Origin: Cytobacillus sp. S13-E01
GTDB taxonomy: Bacteria > Bacillota > Bacilli > Bacillales > Bacillaceae_L
Direction: 5' to 3'
Length of the DNA: 34,231 nt
NCBI RefSeq assembly: GCF_029193815.1
Contig: NZ_JARFVC010000041.1
Location: forward strand, 1-34,231
Shown here: one piece after another, positions 1 to 7,688 of the stretch
How positions within the stretch are numbered: the stretch's first letter is position 1
Layout of the letters: every line of letters begins with the position of its first letter
The notes under the pieces: generated by a model
Seen by the model: only the letters and a program-made list of their open reading frames with translations
What the model was told of the DNA's origin: nothing
Database searches by the model: none
Program-made: the position numbers and the translations under genes

Positions 1-108
1 CCTTCATTTAACAACTTACAAGGGTAGTAGTTTCAATTGGGCTTGTCAAGGAAAGCACTTGACAAGCCCAATTGAAACTACTAAATGGTCTGTAAGTTAA
101 ATGAAGGA
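1..108. repeat. Long inverted repeat at the end of the ISL3 element
   Basis: A perfect 26-bp inverted repeat (25-50 against 58-83) is separated by 7 bp. Its outer flanks (1-20 against 91-107) are also complementary apart from a 3-nt bulge. It lies directly downstream of the transposase stop. It may be two related ISL3 ends lying tail to tail across a short target, with the second copy running off the window, or a large bidirectional terminator. The similarity of the outer arms favours two IS ends. Confidence 0.6.
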
Positions 109-109
109 G

Positions 110-1336
110 TTACTCTGATAACTCTGTTACCCTTAGGTTCAACCCACCGGCAATAAGATAGATCATTGTTATTAAGTTTTTAGTTGAACGGTATCCTCTT
201 GCTTGTCGTTTGGCTGCTTGGATTAATCCGTTTGTTGCCTCAAGTATGCCATTATTGATACGACTCTTAAACCATTGAAGGATACCACCACGATGCTTGT
301 GTACACTTTTGGCCACCTTCACCATATCAGGAATCTGGGATCGTCTTGCCCAAGAAAGCCATTCATCCAAATAGGCTTCTGCTTCGGAGACATCCTTTTG
401 CCAGAACCGTTGAAATGCTACTTTCAGTTGATAGGCTTTCGCCGTCTTTAGGTCTTGATCCTTTAATTTAAGCAATGTTTCTTTTTGTTTCGTGTTTAAA
501 TTGTCTTCATTTTTTATCCATGCATACCGGCTATTTTTTAACTCGGGATGATCTTTTTGCTCTTTACGACGTGTTTCATCCACCGCCTCATTAATCATCT
601 TCATGACATGAAATTTATCGAAGGTAAGGGAGGCTTTTGGGAACTGTTCTTCAGCCCCCTTGATAAAGGCTGGAGACATGTCAATACTGAATTCTTTAAT
701 ATTATCGGGGTGGCCGCCATGAACCATTAAATCATGTTTAAATCCCTTTAATGTATGTTGATCTTTGCCCTCTGTAACAGAAATAACCTTACGCTCTTCA
801 AGATCCATGAAGATAGAGACATATTCGTGCCCTCTTTTTCTGGATGTTTCATCAAATCCTACCTGCTTTACAGAGGAATAGTCTTCTCTTTCGCGTGCTT
901 CATTTACATAATGATGAAGGATTGGCCAAAGAGTTGTATCATGTTCACCAACAAGATTTGCCACCTTTTTAACGGGCATAGCTTTCATTAGAAGGATGAC
1001 GAACGCTTCAAAGTACACAGAGAAACCAGACCGTTCACGGGCCCAATTTGGTTTTATTGTTTTAGCAGATCCGTCACATTCTGGACAATCTGTACGTGGT
1101 AGTCTTGCATGAAGATAGGCTTGGTACTGAAAGAAATTTAAGTGTCTCCATGTTCGTTCACGTCCATGGTCATAAATACGGGCGGGATTGCCACAAGTAG
1201 AACACTCAAATTTGCTGCCTTTTACCGTTGAAGCATATATGTGTAATTCTTTATCATCGGGATTGAATTCTACATGATCTACTTTCCATCCAGGGCCCAA
1301 ATTTAGTGCCATTTGTAATAACTCATTCTCTGTCAT
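110..1336 (-). CDS. ISL3-family transposase
   Basis: This is a 408-residue transposase of the ISL3 family, which moves its insertion sequence by a DDE mechanism. An N-terminal zinc-ribbon-like part has cysteine pairs at C45/C48 and C84/C87. The catalytic core has D162 (GFDETSRKRG), candidate acidic residues D219 and D240 (TFDKFH), and a late glutamate in NNGILEATNG. The length is normal for the family and the frame is unbroken, so the element may be active. It points away from the sulfur operon and sits at its distal end, next to a truncated HesB-like gene that it probably interrupted. A degenerate copy of the left inverted repeat may be present near 1366-1385. Confidence 0.9.
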   Translation of the reverse strand: MTENELLQMALNLGPGWKVDHVEFNPDDKELHIYASTVKGSKFECSTCGNPARIYDHGRERTWRHLNFFQYQAYLHARLPRTDCPECDGSAKTIKPNWARERSGFSVYFEAFVILLMKAMPVKKVANLVGEHDTTLWPILHHYVNEAREREDYSSVKQVGFDETSRKRGHEYVSIFMDLEERKVISVTEGKDQHTLKGFKHDLMVHGGHPDNIKEFSIDMSPAFIKGAEEQFPKASLTFDKFHVMKMINEAVDETRRKEQKDHPELKNSRYAWIKNEDNLNTKQKETLLKLKDQDLKTAKAYQLKVAFQRFWQKDVSEAEAYLDEWLSWARRSQIPDMVKVAKSVHKHRGGILQWFKSRINNGILEATNGLIQAAKRQARGYRSTKNLITMIYLIAGGLNLRVTELSE

Positions 1337-1372
1337 TTTTAAACTACCGCCTTATCAATTATATTGGTAGTA

Positions 1373-1468
1373 TCATTGTTGACAGATTAATTCCATACTA
1401 AACTGCGATGAACCATCTTTTACTTCTTTTGTGATTTTTGTTATTGCAGCCTCTGTGATCTTGACCAT
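1373..1468 (-). pseudogene. Truncated HesB/IscA-like gene start
   Basis: An ATG at 1468 follows a good ribosome-binding site (gaggaggtttgtt) and opens a frame beginning MVKITEAAITKITKEV. It stops after only 31 codons. The start resembles HesB/IscA-type iron-sulfur cluster carrier proteins, which usually exceed 90 residues and keep cysteines near the C terminus. The frame ends at about the edge of the ISL3 element, so the gene was probably the last member of the sulfur operon and lost its 3' part to the insertion. The family call rests on a short N-terminal match only. Confidence 0.5.
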
Positions 1469-1485
1469 AACAAACCTCCTCTTAG

Positions 1486-1851
1486 TTAAAAATGAACAAA
1501 AAGATCTGCAGAAACAGCTTCATTCAAGACCCATTTGATAGGTACTTGTTCAACTGGATAACGAAAACAAGTATGATCCTGAATATCTAAATCGACAACA
1601 TAAAATTGAACACCCATTTCCACAGCAATTTCTAGTAGATTGTGAACAGAAGGAGCATTAAAATCTGCTAGCGCATTAGATAGATATTCTAACCCATCAG
1701 ATGGAGTGGGAATATACTTTTCATCTAATATGTTTATCCCTTTCCGTGAAAAAGCTATAATTACTTCAGCACCAGAAGAGGCAGCTCCTACAGCAACATT
1801 TAATGGAGGTAATGCAGATTCTAATTCGTCATGAGAAGCTAATACAACCAC
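1486..1851 (-). CDS. DsrE-like protein lacking the cysteine, damaged start
   Basis: The 121-residue frame has the DsrE/DsrF-like fold pattern: VVVLASHDE strand, a long helix, a hydrophobic AEVIIAFSRKG strand, and a C-terminal acidic VSADLFVHF. DsrE proteins pass sulfane sulfur through a cysteine at the position that reads GCQM in the neighbouring paralogues. Here that stretch reads FYVVDLDIQD with no cysteine, so sulfur relay is unlikely. The only start in frame after the upstream TAA is GTG at 1851, and no ribosome-binding site precedes it. An ATG at 1866 with a good AAAGGGG site reads ATG-GAT-TAA in the same frame, which suggests that codon 3 has become a stop. It is a decaying or regulatory member of the operon. 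Confidence 0.65.
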   Translation of the reverse strand: MVVLASHDELESALPPLNVAVGAASSGAEVIIAFSRKGINILDEKYIPTPSDGLEYLSNALADFNAPSVHNLLEIAVEMGVQFYVVDLDIQDHTCFRYPVEQVPIKWVLNEAVSADLFVHF

Positions 1852-1881
1852 TTTTTTTTAATCCATGATTGATAACCCCTT

Positions 1882-2226
1882 TCAATAACTTAATACAGCA
1901 TCAGCCTGATAAGCTAATTCTAGAAAGGTAACAACACCTGCTAATTCAGCTCCATCAACTAACTCTAATCCATCGGCTATTAAAACATTCATCTGACAAC
2001 CATACAATTTGATACCAGCATTTAAAGCGTCATGTAACAGTGATATAAGATCACCATGGGATCTATTCATTTTCTTTAGATAGCGTTTATCTAAGACCCT
2101 TGCACCATCAAGATCAAAGAAAATGGAAACTTCATTATTTTGTTTTACCATTTTTAGGGCTTCCTTTAGTACATAGGGCACATTTGAGCTTAACGATACG
2201 AAATAGATTAATTTCTTGTTCGTCAT
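1882..2226 (-). CDS. DsrE-family sulfur relay protein
   Basis: This 114-residue cytosolic protein belongs to the DsrE/DsrF family, whose members accept and pass on persulfide sulfur with TusA and rhodaneses. The expected pattern is present: an LIYFVSLSS opening strand, EVSIFFDLDGARVL, then KLYGCQMN with the candidate active cysteine C77, and a C-terminal GVVTFLELAYQADAVLSY similar to the other DsrE proteins of the operon. It follows the TauE-like exporter with a 50-bp gap and has an aaggggt ribosome-binding site. It is distinct in sequence from the DsrE genes at 4542 and 6558, so it is not a recent duplicate. Confidence 0.8.
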   Translation of the reverse strand: MTNKKLIYFVSLSSNVPYVLKEALKMVKQNNEVSIFFDLDGARVLDKRYLKKMNRSHGDLISLLHDALNAGIKLYGCQMNVLIADGLELVDGAELAGVVTFLELAYQADAVLSY

Positions 2227-2276
2227 CCAGACCCCTTCTTTCTACAGCTATCCTAAACTATATTCTTACCTTAGAC

Positions 2277-3053
2277 CTATAAAATATCGGTCCAGATTTT
2301 CACCGCAGTTGCTGCGATTAATACGGCTAAAATAACTTGTAATACCTTGGTATTTACCTTTTTGCCAGCCATCGCCCCTAGTGGTGATGCAATTAAACTC
2401 GCAATGACCATTATTAAGGCTGGGAAATAATCCACTTGTCCCGTTGTAATCTTTCCTACAGTTGCCCCAATTGAAGAGATAAATGTTATGGCTAAAGATG
2501 AGGCAATGGTCATTCTAGTAGGAATCTTTAATACGACTAACATGATTGGCACTAATAAAAACGCTCCTGCAGCACCTACAATCCCAGCCCCAATTCCAAC
2601 AATTAATGCAAGGATTGCTGCTAGCCATTTATTAAACTTCACCTGATCAAGAGGGATATCATCAATACCTTTTTTAGGGATAAACATCATGACAGCAGCA
2701 ATTAATGCTAGAATCCCATAGATTAGATTAATGCCACCCTCCGACATAAGTCTTGAACCATACGCTCCAATAAAACTACCGAGTAAGATACTAGCTCCCA
2801 TATAACCTATTAGTTTTTTGTTTAAATAGCCTCCTTTACGGTATGCCCAAACACCACCAATAGTAGCAAAAAACACTTGAACAGCACTGATTCCAGAAAC
2901 CTCATGGGCACTGAACGCAGCTAAGCCGAATAAAGGCGGTATATATAAAAGCATTGGATATTTTATGATTGACCCACCAATTCCTAGCATCCCAGAAACA
3001 TACGAACCAACGAAACCAATTAAGAAAATTGTAATAATAAATCCAAAGTCCAT
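2277..3053 (-). CDS. TauE/SafE-family sulfite/organosulfur exporter
   Basis: This 258-residue membrane protein of the TauE/SafE family corresponds in position and length to B. subtilis YrkJ. About eight hydrophobic segments alternate with short glycine-rich loops, including [15 protein letters not shown] near residues 21-35 and a second glycine-rich repeat [13 protein letters not shown]. Family members are thought to export sulfite or sulfonates, which fits the sulfite made by the dioxygenase encoded two genes upstream. It follows the TusA gene across an intrinsic terminator and has its own gaaggagg site. A second copy at 9523-10302 is about 85 percent identical by eye. Confidence 0.88.
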   Translation of the reverse strand: MDFGFIITIFLIGFVGSYVSGMLGIGGSIIKYPMLLYIPPLFGLAAFSAHEVSGISAVQVFFATIGGVWAYRKGGYLNKKLIGYMGASILLGSFIGAYGSRLMSEGGINLIYGILALIAAVMMFIPKKGIDDIPLDQVKFNKWLAAILALIVGIGAGIVGAAGAFLLVPIMLVVLKIPTRMTIASSLAITFISSIGATVGKITTGQVDYFPALIMVIASLIASPLGAMAGKKVNTKVLQVILAVLIAATAVKIWTDIL

Positions 3054-3070
3054 TGTTATTCCTCCTTCAA

Positions 3071-3096
3071 GAAAAGGGAAACCATTCCGGTTCCCC
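3071..3096 (-). terminator. Hairpin between tusA and the exporter gene
   Basis: An 8-bp hairpin (GGGGAACC/GGTTTCCC on the transcribed strand) is followed by a short T run. It sits in the 49-bp gap between tusA and the TauE gene, so it may reduce exporter expression relative to the upstream genes. The second operon has a hairpin at the same place. Confidence 0.65.
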
Positions 3097-3102
3097 TATT
3101 TT

Positions 3103-3330
3103 TTACCCTTTTTTAATCCAAAATTTTAAAACATCGTTTTCTTCTTCATGCTTTAAAAACTCATGACCTCCTGATTTAGCCCATGCAGTAAGATCATTTT
3201 TTGCACCCTTATCTGTTGCGTGAATCTCTAGGATTTGACCTGATTCAAGCTCATTGATTGCCTTTTTTGTTTTAACGATTGGCATTGGACATGCTAATCC
3301 TTTTGCATCTAATACTTTTGTTGCTTCCAT
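3103..3330 (-). CDS. TusA-like sulfur carrier protein
   Basis: A 75-residue TusA/SirA-family protein that carries sulfane sulfur as a persulfide on C14, in the signature GLACPMPIVKTKKA. Length and layout match B. subtilis YrkI. It lies between the rhodanese-dioxygenase fusion and the TauE exporter, the same order as in the second operon (10357-10584). Its likely job is to receive sulfur from rhodanese or DsrE partners and hand it to the dioxygenase, which uses low-molecular-weight or protein persulfide. A gaggttttta site precedes the ATG. Confidence 0.9.
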   Translation of the reverse strand: MEATKVLDAKGLACPMPIVKTKKAINELESGQILEIHATDKGAKNDLTAWAKSGGHEFLKHEEENDVLKFWIKKG

Positions 3331-3357
3331 TAGTAAAAACCTCCTAAAAGTTTTAAA

Positions 3358-4485
3358 TTATCGAACCGCACAACGATTTGGTCCAATTTCCATTTCACGT
3401 TGTTTTTCATCATCAGGGTTAATTTTCCCCATATTTGTTTCACGAATTTCTTGATATGCATTTGGCTGAGGTGGTAGATTTTCCGTCACTAATTTTCTAA
3501 ATTCATTTTCATCTTCAATGTTTAATCCATGATTTTTTGCAAACAAAGTACCTAATTTTTCAGCTACACTACCATCTTCATTCAATTCATCAATAATCAT
3601 AAAGTGAGCCGGAAGCACAATTAGTTCTTCAGATAGATCTCTGTAACGAGAGTATAGACTTTCTCTTAAATCAGCTACCCAATCTTCCGCCATCCCTGCT
3701 AAATCTGGTCTTCCAATCGAATCGATGAATAGGATATCCCCTGAAAGTAAATATTTTTCATCAACTACAAAGGATGTTGATCCAATTGTATGGCCTGGAG
3801 AATATAATGCATGAATATTGATTGCTGTATTACCAATTGTCACATCAATCCCGTCTTCTAATGGTTGGTACTCAAATGTTACTTCTGTCGCATCCTTTGG
3901 AGGCAACCAGTATGTTGCAGTTGTTTTTTCAGCAATTGTACGTCCTCCTGAAATGTGATCGGCATGTAGGTGAGTATCAAATACATGTGTAATTTTTGCA
4001 CCAATGCTTTCTGCAAATTCAAGATAGATATCAGTCATACGTGTAGCGTCAATGATTGCTGCCTCTCCGTTTGAAACAACCATGTAAGATAGACAACCTT
4101 TACCGATACGGACAAACTGATAGATTTCTCCTCCATCCTTCAAATCCCCAATTTTAACAGGTTCTAAATGTTCACTCCATGCTTTCATTCCACCCTTTAG
4201 ATAAGAAACTGTTAATCCGGCTTCAGATAGCATATCCGCAACCATTTCAGAAGAACCTTCCTTTGCACATACAACCAATACTTCTTTATCGGTAGGAATC
4301 TTTTCCAAGATTCCCTCCACACCATCTAGTAATTCAAAATATGGAATATTAAAATATTCAAAGTTTTCTCCTTCAATTTTCCAGTCCTGAAAATCACTTT
4401 CATTACGAACATCTAAGATAAATAACTCTTCTTTATTAAATACTTTATTGGTTACTTCTTTTGCAGTCATTACATTTACTGTCAT
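3358..4485 (-). CDS. Rhodanese-persulfide dioxygenase fusion (YrkH type)
   Basis: A 375-residue two-domain enzyme. Residues 1-105 form a rhodanese domain with active cysteine C73 ([10 protein letters not shown]). Residues 120-375 form an ETHE1-like metallo-beta-lactamase domain with H172, H174, D176 and H177 ([11 protein letters not shown]), H232 (PGHTIGS), D250 (LSGDILF) and a GRPDLAG motif. ETHE1-type enzymes oxidise persulfide to sulfite with oxygen. The order is the reverse of S. aureus CstB, where the metallo domain comes first, and matches B. subtilis YrkH. The product sulfite would leave through the TauE protein encoded downstream. A paralogue lies at 10602-11738. Confidence 0.9.
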   Translation of the reverse strand: MTVNVMTAKEVTNKVFNKEELFILDVRNESDFQDWKIEGENFEYFNIPYFELLDGVEGILEKIPTDKEVLVVCAKEGSSEMVADMLSEAGLTVSYLKGGMKAWSEHLEPVKIGDLKDGGEIYQFVRIGKGCLSYMVVSNGEAAIIDATRMTDIYLEFAESIGAKITHVFDTHLHADHISGGRTIAEKTTATYWLPPKDATEVTFEYQPLEDGIDVTIGNTAINIHALYSPGHTIGSTSFVVDEKYLLSGDILFIDSIGRPDLAGMAEDWVADLRESLYSRYRDLSEELIVLPAHFMIIDELNEDGSVAEKLGTLFAKNHGLNIEDENEFRKLVTENLPPQPNAYQEIRETNMGKINPDDEKQREMEIGPNRCAVR

Positions 4486-4541
4486 CTTTAATTACCCCCT
4501 ATAGTATATTTTATAGTAAAAAAATATAAATTTTTTAAACC

Positions 4542-4937
4542 TTAAAACGTTAATGTTACATCTGCATCTTTAGCAAACTCTAAAAACGTGACAGCTCCAC
4601 CAACTTCGATTCCATCAATAAATGCATCCTTTGCTAATCCCATAACATCCATTGTCATTTGACAACCAATAAACTTAACTCCTAATTCTTGTGCCATTGC
4701 AACCAACTCTGGAATAGCAGGGACATTAGCTTGTACGAATCCTTCTGCAAAATGTTCTTTACCTTCTGGCATTTGAAGTTGTTGATATGCTTCTTTGTGG
4801 ATTAAATTTAATCCCTCAAACGTAAAGAAGATTGCTACTTCTTGATCAGTCGCTGCTGCTGCAGTTGCGATATTATACACTTTGTATGCATCAAATAATC
4901 CACCATTACTTGCGATAATTGCTACTTTTCTACTCAT
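4542..4937 (-). CDS. DsrE-family sulfur relay protein
   Basis: A 131-residue DsrE/DsrF-like protein beginning SRKVAIIASNGGLFDAY, with EVAIFFTFEGLNL and the active-site stretch FIGCQMTMD containing C92. It closes with GGAVTFLEFAKDADVTLTF, a typical family ending. It lies between glutaredoxin and the rhodanese-dioxygenase gene. The second operon encodes a close paralogue (12004-12393), but on the other side of its glutaredoxin gene. It probably passes sulfane sulfur between TusA-type carriers. An aggaggaat site precedes the start. Confidence 0.87.
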   Translation of the reverse strand: MSRKVAIIASNGGLFDAYKVYNIATAAAATDQEVAIFFTFEGLNLIHKEAYQQLQMPEGKEHFAEGFVQANVPAIPELVAMAQELGVKFIGCQMTMDVMGLAKDAFIDGIEVGGAVTFLEFAKDADVTLTF

Positions 4938-4948
4938 TTTTATTCCTC

Positions 4949-5182
4949 CTAATTTTTTAGTGTCATCATAATACTATTTGGATCATAGCCTATTATCCAT
5001 TTACCATTAACCTCAGATTGGGGAACGCCCAATTGCCCTGTTTTTTCTACAAGTTGATGCATGATTTCAGGGTTTGTTTCAACATTTATTTCTTTAAATG
5101 GGATATTTTGTTCTGATAAAAAGTTCTTTAACATTACACAATACGGGCATCGTGTTGTTGTATATACAGTGATAGTATTCAT
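4949..5182 (-). CDS. Glutaredoxin-like thiol-disulfide protein
   Basis: A 77-residue glutaredoxin with the redox motif CPYC (TTRCPYCVML, C12 and C15), GVPQ in place of the cis-proline TVP motif, and a C-terminal GYDP. Glutaredoxins reduce disulfides and can cleave persulfides. Placed between the TusA-rhodanese and DsrE genes, it probably reduces or recycles persulfidated carriers in the same cycle. Bacillaceae use bacillithiol rather than glutathione, so it may act as a bacilliredoxin-like or thioredoxin-linked protein. The ribosome-binding site is weak, so coupling to the upstream gene 13 bp away is likely. Confidence 0.85.
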   Translation of the reverse strand: MNTITVYTTTRCPYCVMLKNFLSEQNIPFKEINVETNPEIMHQLVEKTGQLGVPQSEVNGKWIIGYDPNSIMMTLKN

Positions 5183-5195
5183 TAGTTATACCTGC

Positions 5196-5771
5196 TTACT
5201 TTGCTAAACTATTCGTTTTCCCAGACCACCCACTCATACCTGGTACAACATTAACAACATGATTAAAACCTTGTTCAGCTAATTTTTGAGCTGCTAAATC
5301 ACTACGATTTCCAGTGCGACATACCACAAATATCTCATCCTCTTTGTTTAATTCGTTTAGTCGATCTTCCAATTCACCTAAAGGAATAGAAATAGCATTT
5401 GGAATATGATTAAAAGCATATTCAGCAGCTTCTCTTACATCAAGCACAACAATGTTTTCACTGGTTTCTAGCTGCTTTTCAAGTTCGTCGTTACTTGCTA
5501 CATTTGGATGCTTTCGTTCAATCGTTTCATCGCTAGAAGATTTTCTTAAATAATGTTTTAGCACGTCTCCTTCTTCTACTGTACCTAAATATTGGTGACC
5601 CGAACTTTGAGCCCACGCTTGAAGATCTGCCTTTGACCCTTTATCAGTTGCTTGAACCTCTAATACTTGACCTGATTCTAAATCATTCATAGCCTTTTTG
5701 GTTTTTACAATCGGCATAGGGCAAGCCAATCCTTTTGCATCTAATATTACGTTTGTTTTAATGTTTTCCAT
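5196..5771 (-). CDS. TusA-rhodanese fusion (YrkF type)
   Basis: A 191-residue fusion of a TusA domain (residues 8-77, persulfide cysteine C17 in GLACPMP) and a rhodanese domain (residues 92-188, active cysteine C151 in CRTGNRSD). B. subtilis YrkF has the same architecture. The fusion joins sulfur loading by rhodanese with carriage by TusA in one chain. A CstR-type palindrome lies only 20 bp upstream, so this gene can probably be transcribed from its own repressed promoter as well as by read-through. A paralogue lies at 12410-12982. Confidence 0.9.
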   Translation of the reverse strand: MENIKTNVILDAKGLACPMPIVKTKKAMNDLESGQVLEVQATDKGSKADLQAWAQSSGHQYLGTVEEGDVLKHYLRKSSSDETIERKHPNVASNDELEKQLETSENIVVLDVREAAEYAFNHIPNAISIPLGELEDRLNELNKEDEIFVVCRTGNRSDLAAQKLAEQGFNHVVNVVPGMSGWSGKTNSLAK

Positions 5772-5790
5772 TTTAAAACCTCCTGTTTTT

Positions 5791-5806
5791 ATACCTATTA
5801 GGGTAT
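5791..5806. promoter_or_regulatory. CstR-type operator before the TusA-rhodanese gene
   Basis: The palindrome ATACCTATTAGGGTAT is the same kind as the operators at 7375 and 8113. A TATAAA-like -10 lies on the minus strand beside it, but no good -35 is visible. It implies an internal CstR-controlled promoter. Assignment is by similarity of the palindromes and presence of the repressor gene in the same cluster. Confidence 0.65.
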
Positions 5807-5827
5807 TTGTTAGATTAAAAAAATATA

Positions 5828-6124
5828 CTATTCAACTTTACCTTCCCAAGAAAGCATGCCACCTGTCATATTAATAACATGAAATCCATAGCTTTCAAGA
5901 AAACGTGAAGCTTTACCACTTCTAGCACCTGAACGACAAACCATAATATACTCTTTCGATTTATCTAATTCATTTATACGAAACTCTAGTAATCCTAAAG
6001 GAATGTTTACAACTCCCGGAATTTTCCCAGCTGCAACTTCATCCACTTCTCTGACATCAATAATGTTTAAAGCTTTTTCTTTGTTGAGTAATTGCTCTAC
6101 TTCTTTTGCTGTCATTCCTTTCAT
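5828..6124 (-). CDS. Single-domain rhodanese
   Basis: A 98-residue cytosolic rhodanese with the N-terminal NIIDVRE motif, the IPLG loop, and active cysteine C63 in CRSGARSGKA. Single-domain rhodaneses move sulfane sulfur from persulfides or thiosulfate to an acceptor. It precedes the TusA-rhodanese gene, exactly as the rhodanese at 13005 does in the second operon. The strong aggagggaggg site fixes the ATG at 6124. The gap to the next gene holds the operator at 5791, so the two may be expressed separately. Confidence 0.9.
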   Translation of the reverse strand: MKGMTAKEVEQLLNKEKALNIIDVREVDEVAAGKIPGVVNIPLGLLEFRINELDKSKEYIMVCRSGARSGKASRFLESYGFHVINMTGGMLSWEGKVE

Positions 6125-6149
6125 TATTAACCCTCCCTCCTATGGCTAA

Positions 6150-6509
6150 TTATGACCAAGCACTCATACCACCTTTTACATTTGTAACTCGTTTAAACCC
6201 TTGTTTCTTCAATAATTTACTTGCCTTATTACTTCTCATTCCACTTTGGCAAATGACAACAACCTCTTTATCCTTTGATAATTCATTTACTTTTTGAGCT
6301 AACTGATGAAGTGGAATATTTTTAAAGCCTCGAATATTATTTGATCTAAACTCACCAGGTGTTCTAACATCAATAAATTGCTTACTTTTATCGTTAATTT
6401 CAGCTTTTAAATTTGTTGTCGTAATTTGCCTTACACCCTTTGTAGGTAAAAGACGCTGAATGAAAAATAAAATAACAAGTGCAGGAATGATATAATTTAA
6501 ATACTCCAT
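6150..6509 (-). CDS. Membrane-anchored rhodanese
   Basis: A 119-residue protein with one N-terminal membrane segment (about residues 5-20, YIIPALVILFFIQRLL), followed by a rhodanese domain with active cysteine C88 in CQSGMRSNKA. The arrangement suggests a rhodanese tethered to the inner face of the membrane, near the TauE exporter. It lies 25 bp upstream of the soluble rhodanese and 48 bp downstream of the DsrE gene. The second operon has no counterpart in the same position. The protein at 7678 shares the same layout but has lost its catalytic cysteine. Confidence 0.88.
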   Translation of the reverse strand: MEYLNYIIPALVILFFIQRLLPTKGVRQITTTNLKAEINDKSKQFIDVRTPGEFRSNNIRGFKNIPLHQLAQKVNELSKDKEVVVICQSGMRSNKASKLLKKQGFKRVTNVKGGMSAWS

Positions 6510-6557
6510 TTAATTTCCCTCCTTTTATGTAGGGGAAAAATCCCCTAAGGATGATGA

Positions 6558-7037
6558 TTAGATAAATAAGTTAACATTGCCATCTTCAGCATCAGCTAGG
6601 TATGCTGCAACACCAGCATATTCAATGTTATCTAACAGTTCCTCTTGTTGTAGACCTAATAAATCCATTGTCATCGTACATGCTATTAACTTTACATCCT
6701 GTTCTTGTGCCATTGAAATTAACTCCGGTAAAGGCATCACGTTGTGCTTTTTCATGACGTTTTTAATCAATTTAGGACCCACCCCAGCAAAATTCATTTT
6801 CGATAGTCCCATTTTATCTACGCCTCTAGGCATCATTTTAGCAAACATTTTTTCCATAAAGCCTTTCTTCACTTGAATATTCTCATCTTTTCGTAAGGCA
6901 TTTAATCCCCAAAAAGTATGAAAAATAACTACTTCATGATCGTAGGCAGCTGCACCATTTGCAATAATATAGGCTGCCATTGCTTTATCATAATCTCCAC
7001 TTAATAGAACGATTGTTGTTTTTTTCTTTTCTGTCAT
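6558..7037 (-). CDS. DsrE-family protein, long form (YrkE type)
   Basis: A 159-residue DsrE-family protein, longer than the usual 120-130 because of an insertion rich in K, M and G at about residues 55-100. The core is visible as TTIVLLSGDYDKAMAAYIIA, EVVIFHTFWGLN and LIACTMTMDLLG with C120. Length and insert resemble B. subtilis YrkE. It is the second gene after the CstR-controlled promoter at 7388, following a TusA gene. It probably relays sulfur between TusA and the rhodaneses. A taggaggtaacatc ribosome-binding site precedes the start. Confidence 0.87.
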   Translation of the reverse strand: MTEKKKTTIVLLSGDYDKAMAAYIIANGAAAYDHEVVIFHTFWGLNALRKDENIQVKKGFMEKMFAKMMPRGVDKMGLSKMNFAGVGPKLIKNVMKKHNVMPLPELISMAQEQDVKLIACTMTMDLLGLQQEELLDNIEYAGVAAYLADAEDGNVNLFI

Positions 7038-7111
7038 GATGTTACCTCCTAATTGTTAATTCATTTAATATTACATATACGTGTATAGGTATTTAATTTT
7101 TGATAAAAAAA

Positions 7112-7339
7112 TTACCCTTTTTTAATATAGAAAACAAAAACATCATCTACTTCTTTAGATTCAACTAGTTTATGTCCTGTAGAGGAAGCCCAAGCTGTTA
7201 AATCATTTTTTGCACCCTTATCAGTTGCAAGAACTTCTAGAATTTGACCTGATTCAAGATCCTCAATCGCCTTTTTTGTTTTTACAATTGGCATAGGACA
7301 TGCTAAACCTTTTGCATCTAATACTTTATCTACTTTCAT
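7112..7339 (-). CDS. TusA-like sulfur carrier, first gene of operon 1
   Basis: A 75-residue TusA-family carrier with the signature cysteine C14 in GLACPMPIVKTKKA. It is the first gene after a sigma-A promoter whose -10 region is covered by a CstR-type operator, so it should be induced by persulfide. It differs from the TusA at 3103 mainly in the C-terminal half, so the operon carries two free TusA proteins plus one fused to rhodanese. An atggaggtaaaaa site lies before the ATG. Confidence 0.9.
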   Translation of the reverse strand: MKVDKVLDAKGLACPMPIVKTKKAIEDLESGQILEVLATDKGAKNDLTAWASSTGHKLVESKEVDDVFVFYIKKG

Positions 7340-7374
7340 TTTTTTACCTCCATAAGTTTGTTTTGTATTACCTT

Positions 7375-7388
7375 TACCCCTAAGGGTA
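7375..7388. promoter_or_regulatory. CstR-type operator of the main sulfur operon
   Basis: The palindrome TACCCCTAAGGGTA lies at the downstream edge of the -10 element of the promoter at 7388-7416. CsoR/CstR repressors bind GC-centred, A/T-flanked palindromes of this kind. Binding here would block transcription start. Confidence 0.75.
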
Positions 7389-7416
7389 TATTACTACGAG
7401 AAAAAAAGAATGTCAA
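7388..7416 (-). promoter_or_regulatory. Sigma-A promoter of the main sulfur operon
   Basis: On the minus strand a perfect TTGACA (7411-7416), a 17-bp spacer and TAATAT (7388-7393) precede the tusA gene. The CstR-type operator starts at the edge of the -10 box. Confidence 0.8.
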
Positions 7417-7427
7417 CCATCAAATTA

Positions 7428-7688
7428 TTATCTACTTTTCACAAGTAGGTTGACCGCTTCTTTTATTAATTCATCAGCCTTTTCTCCTCTTTGTTCTGCT
7501 TCTAGAACACATTCAACTAGGTTTGAACTTACAATTACACCAACCGTTCTATCCACTGCGGAACGAACAGCAGATAATTGTGTAATAACCTCTTTACAAT
7601 CTTTTTGCTCTTCCATCATTTTTAAAATTCCTCTAAGTTGACCTTCCATGCGCTTAACTCTATTTTTAATTTGATCATTATATTCCAT
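7428..7688 (-). CDS. cstR: CstR-type persulfide-sensing repressor
   Basis: An 86-residue all-helical DUF156/CsoR-family repressor. Cysteines are at C31 and C60, the positions used by S. aureus CstR to form inter-subunit di- or trisulfide bridges with persulfide. Copper-binding CsoR proteins have a histidine in the second-helix motif, but here SSNLVEC has asparagine, which argues against copper sensing. B. subtilis YrkD holds the same place next to yrkEFHIJ. The start overlaps the preceding rhodanese-like gene by 11 bp. Three matching palindromes in the cluster (5791, 7375, 8113) are its probable operators, including its own promoter. Confidence 0.9.
   Translation of the reverse strand: MEYNDQIKNRVKRMEGQLRGILKMMEEQKDCKEVITQLSAVRSAVDRTVGVIVSSNLVECVLEAEQRGEKADELIKEAVNLLVKSR

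Noticed and set aside
6531..6546. GGGGA/TCCCC hairpin before the membrane rhodanese as a terminator
   Set aside because: The stem is short and no T run follows on the transcribed strand.
7075..7093. Further CstR-like operator between tusA and the DsrE gene
   Set aside because: ATACGTGTATAGGTAT has only one good half and no promoter around it.
7428..7688. Copper-sensing CsoR
   Set aside because: The histidine needed for copper binding is asparagine, and all neighbours are persulfide genes rather than copper transport.
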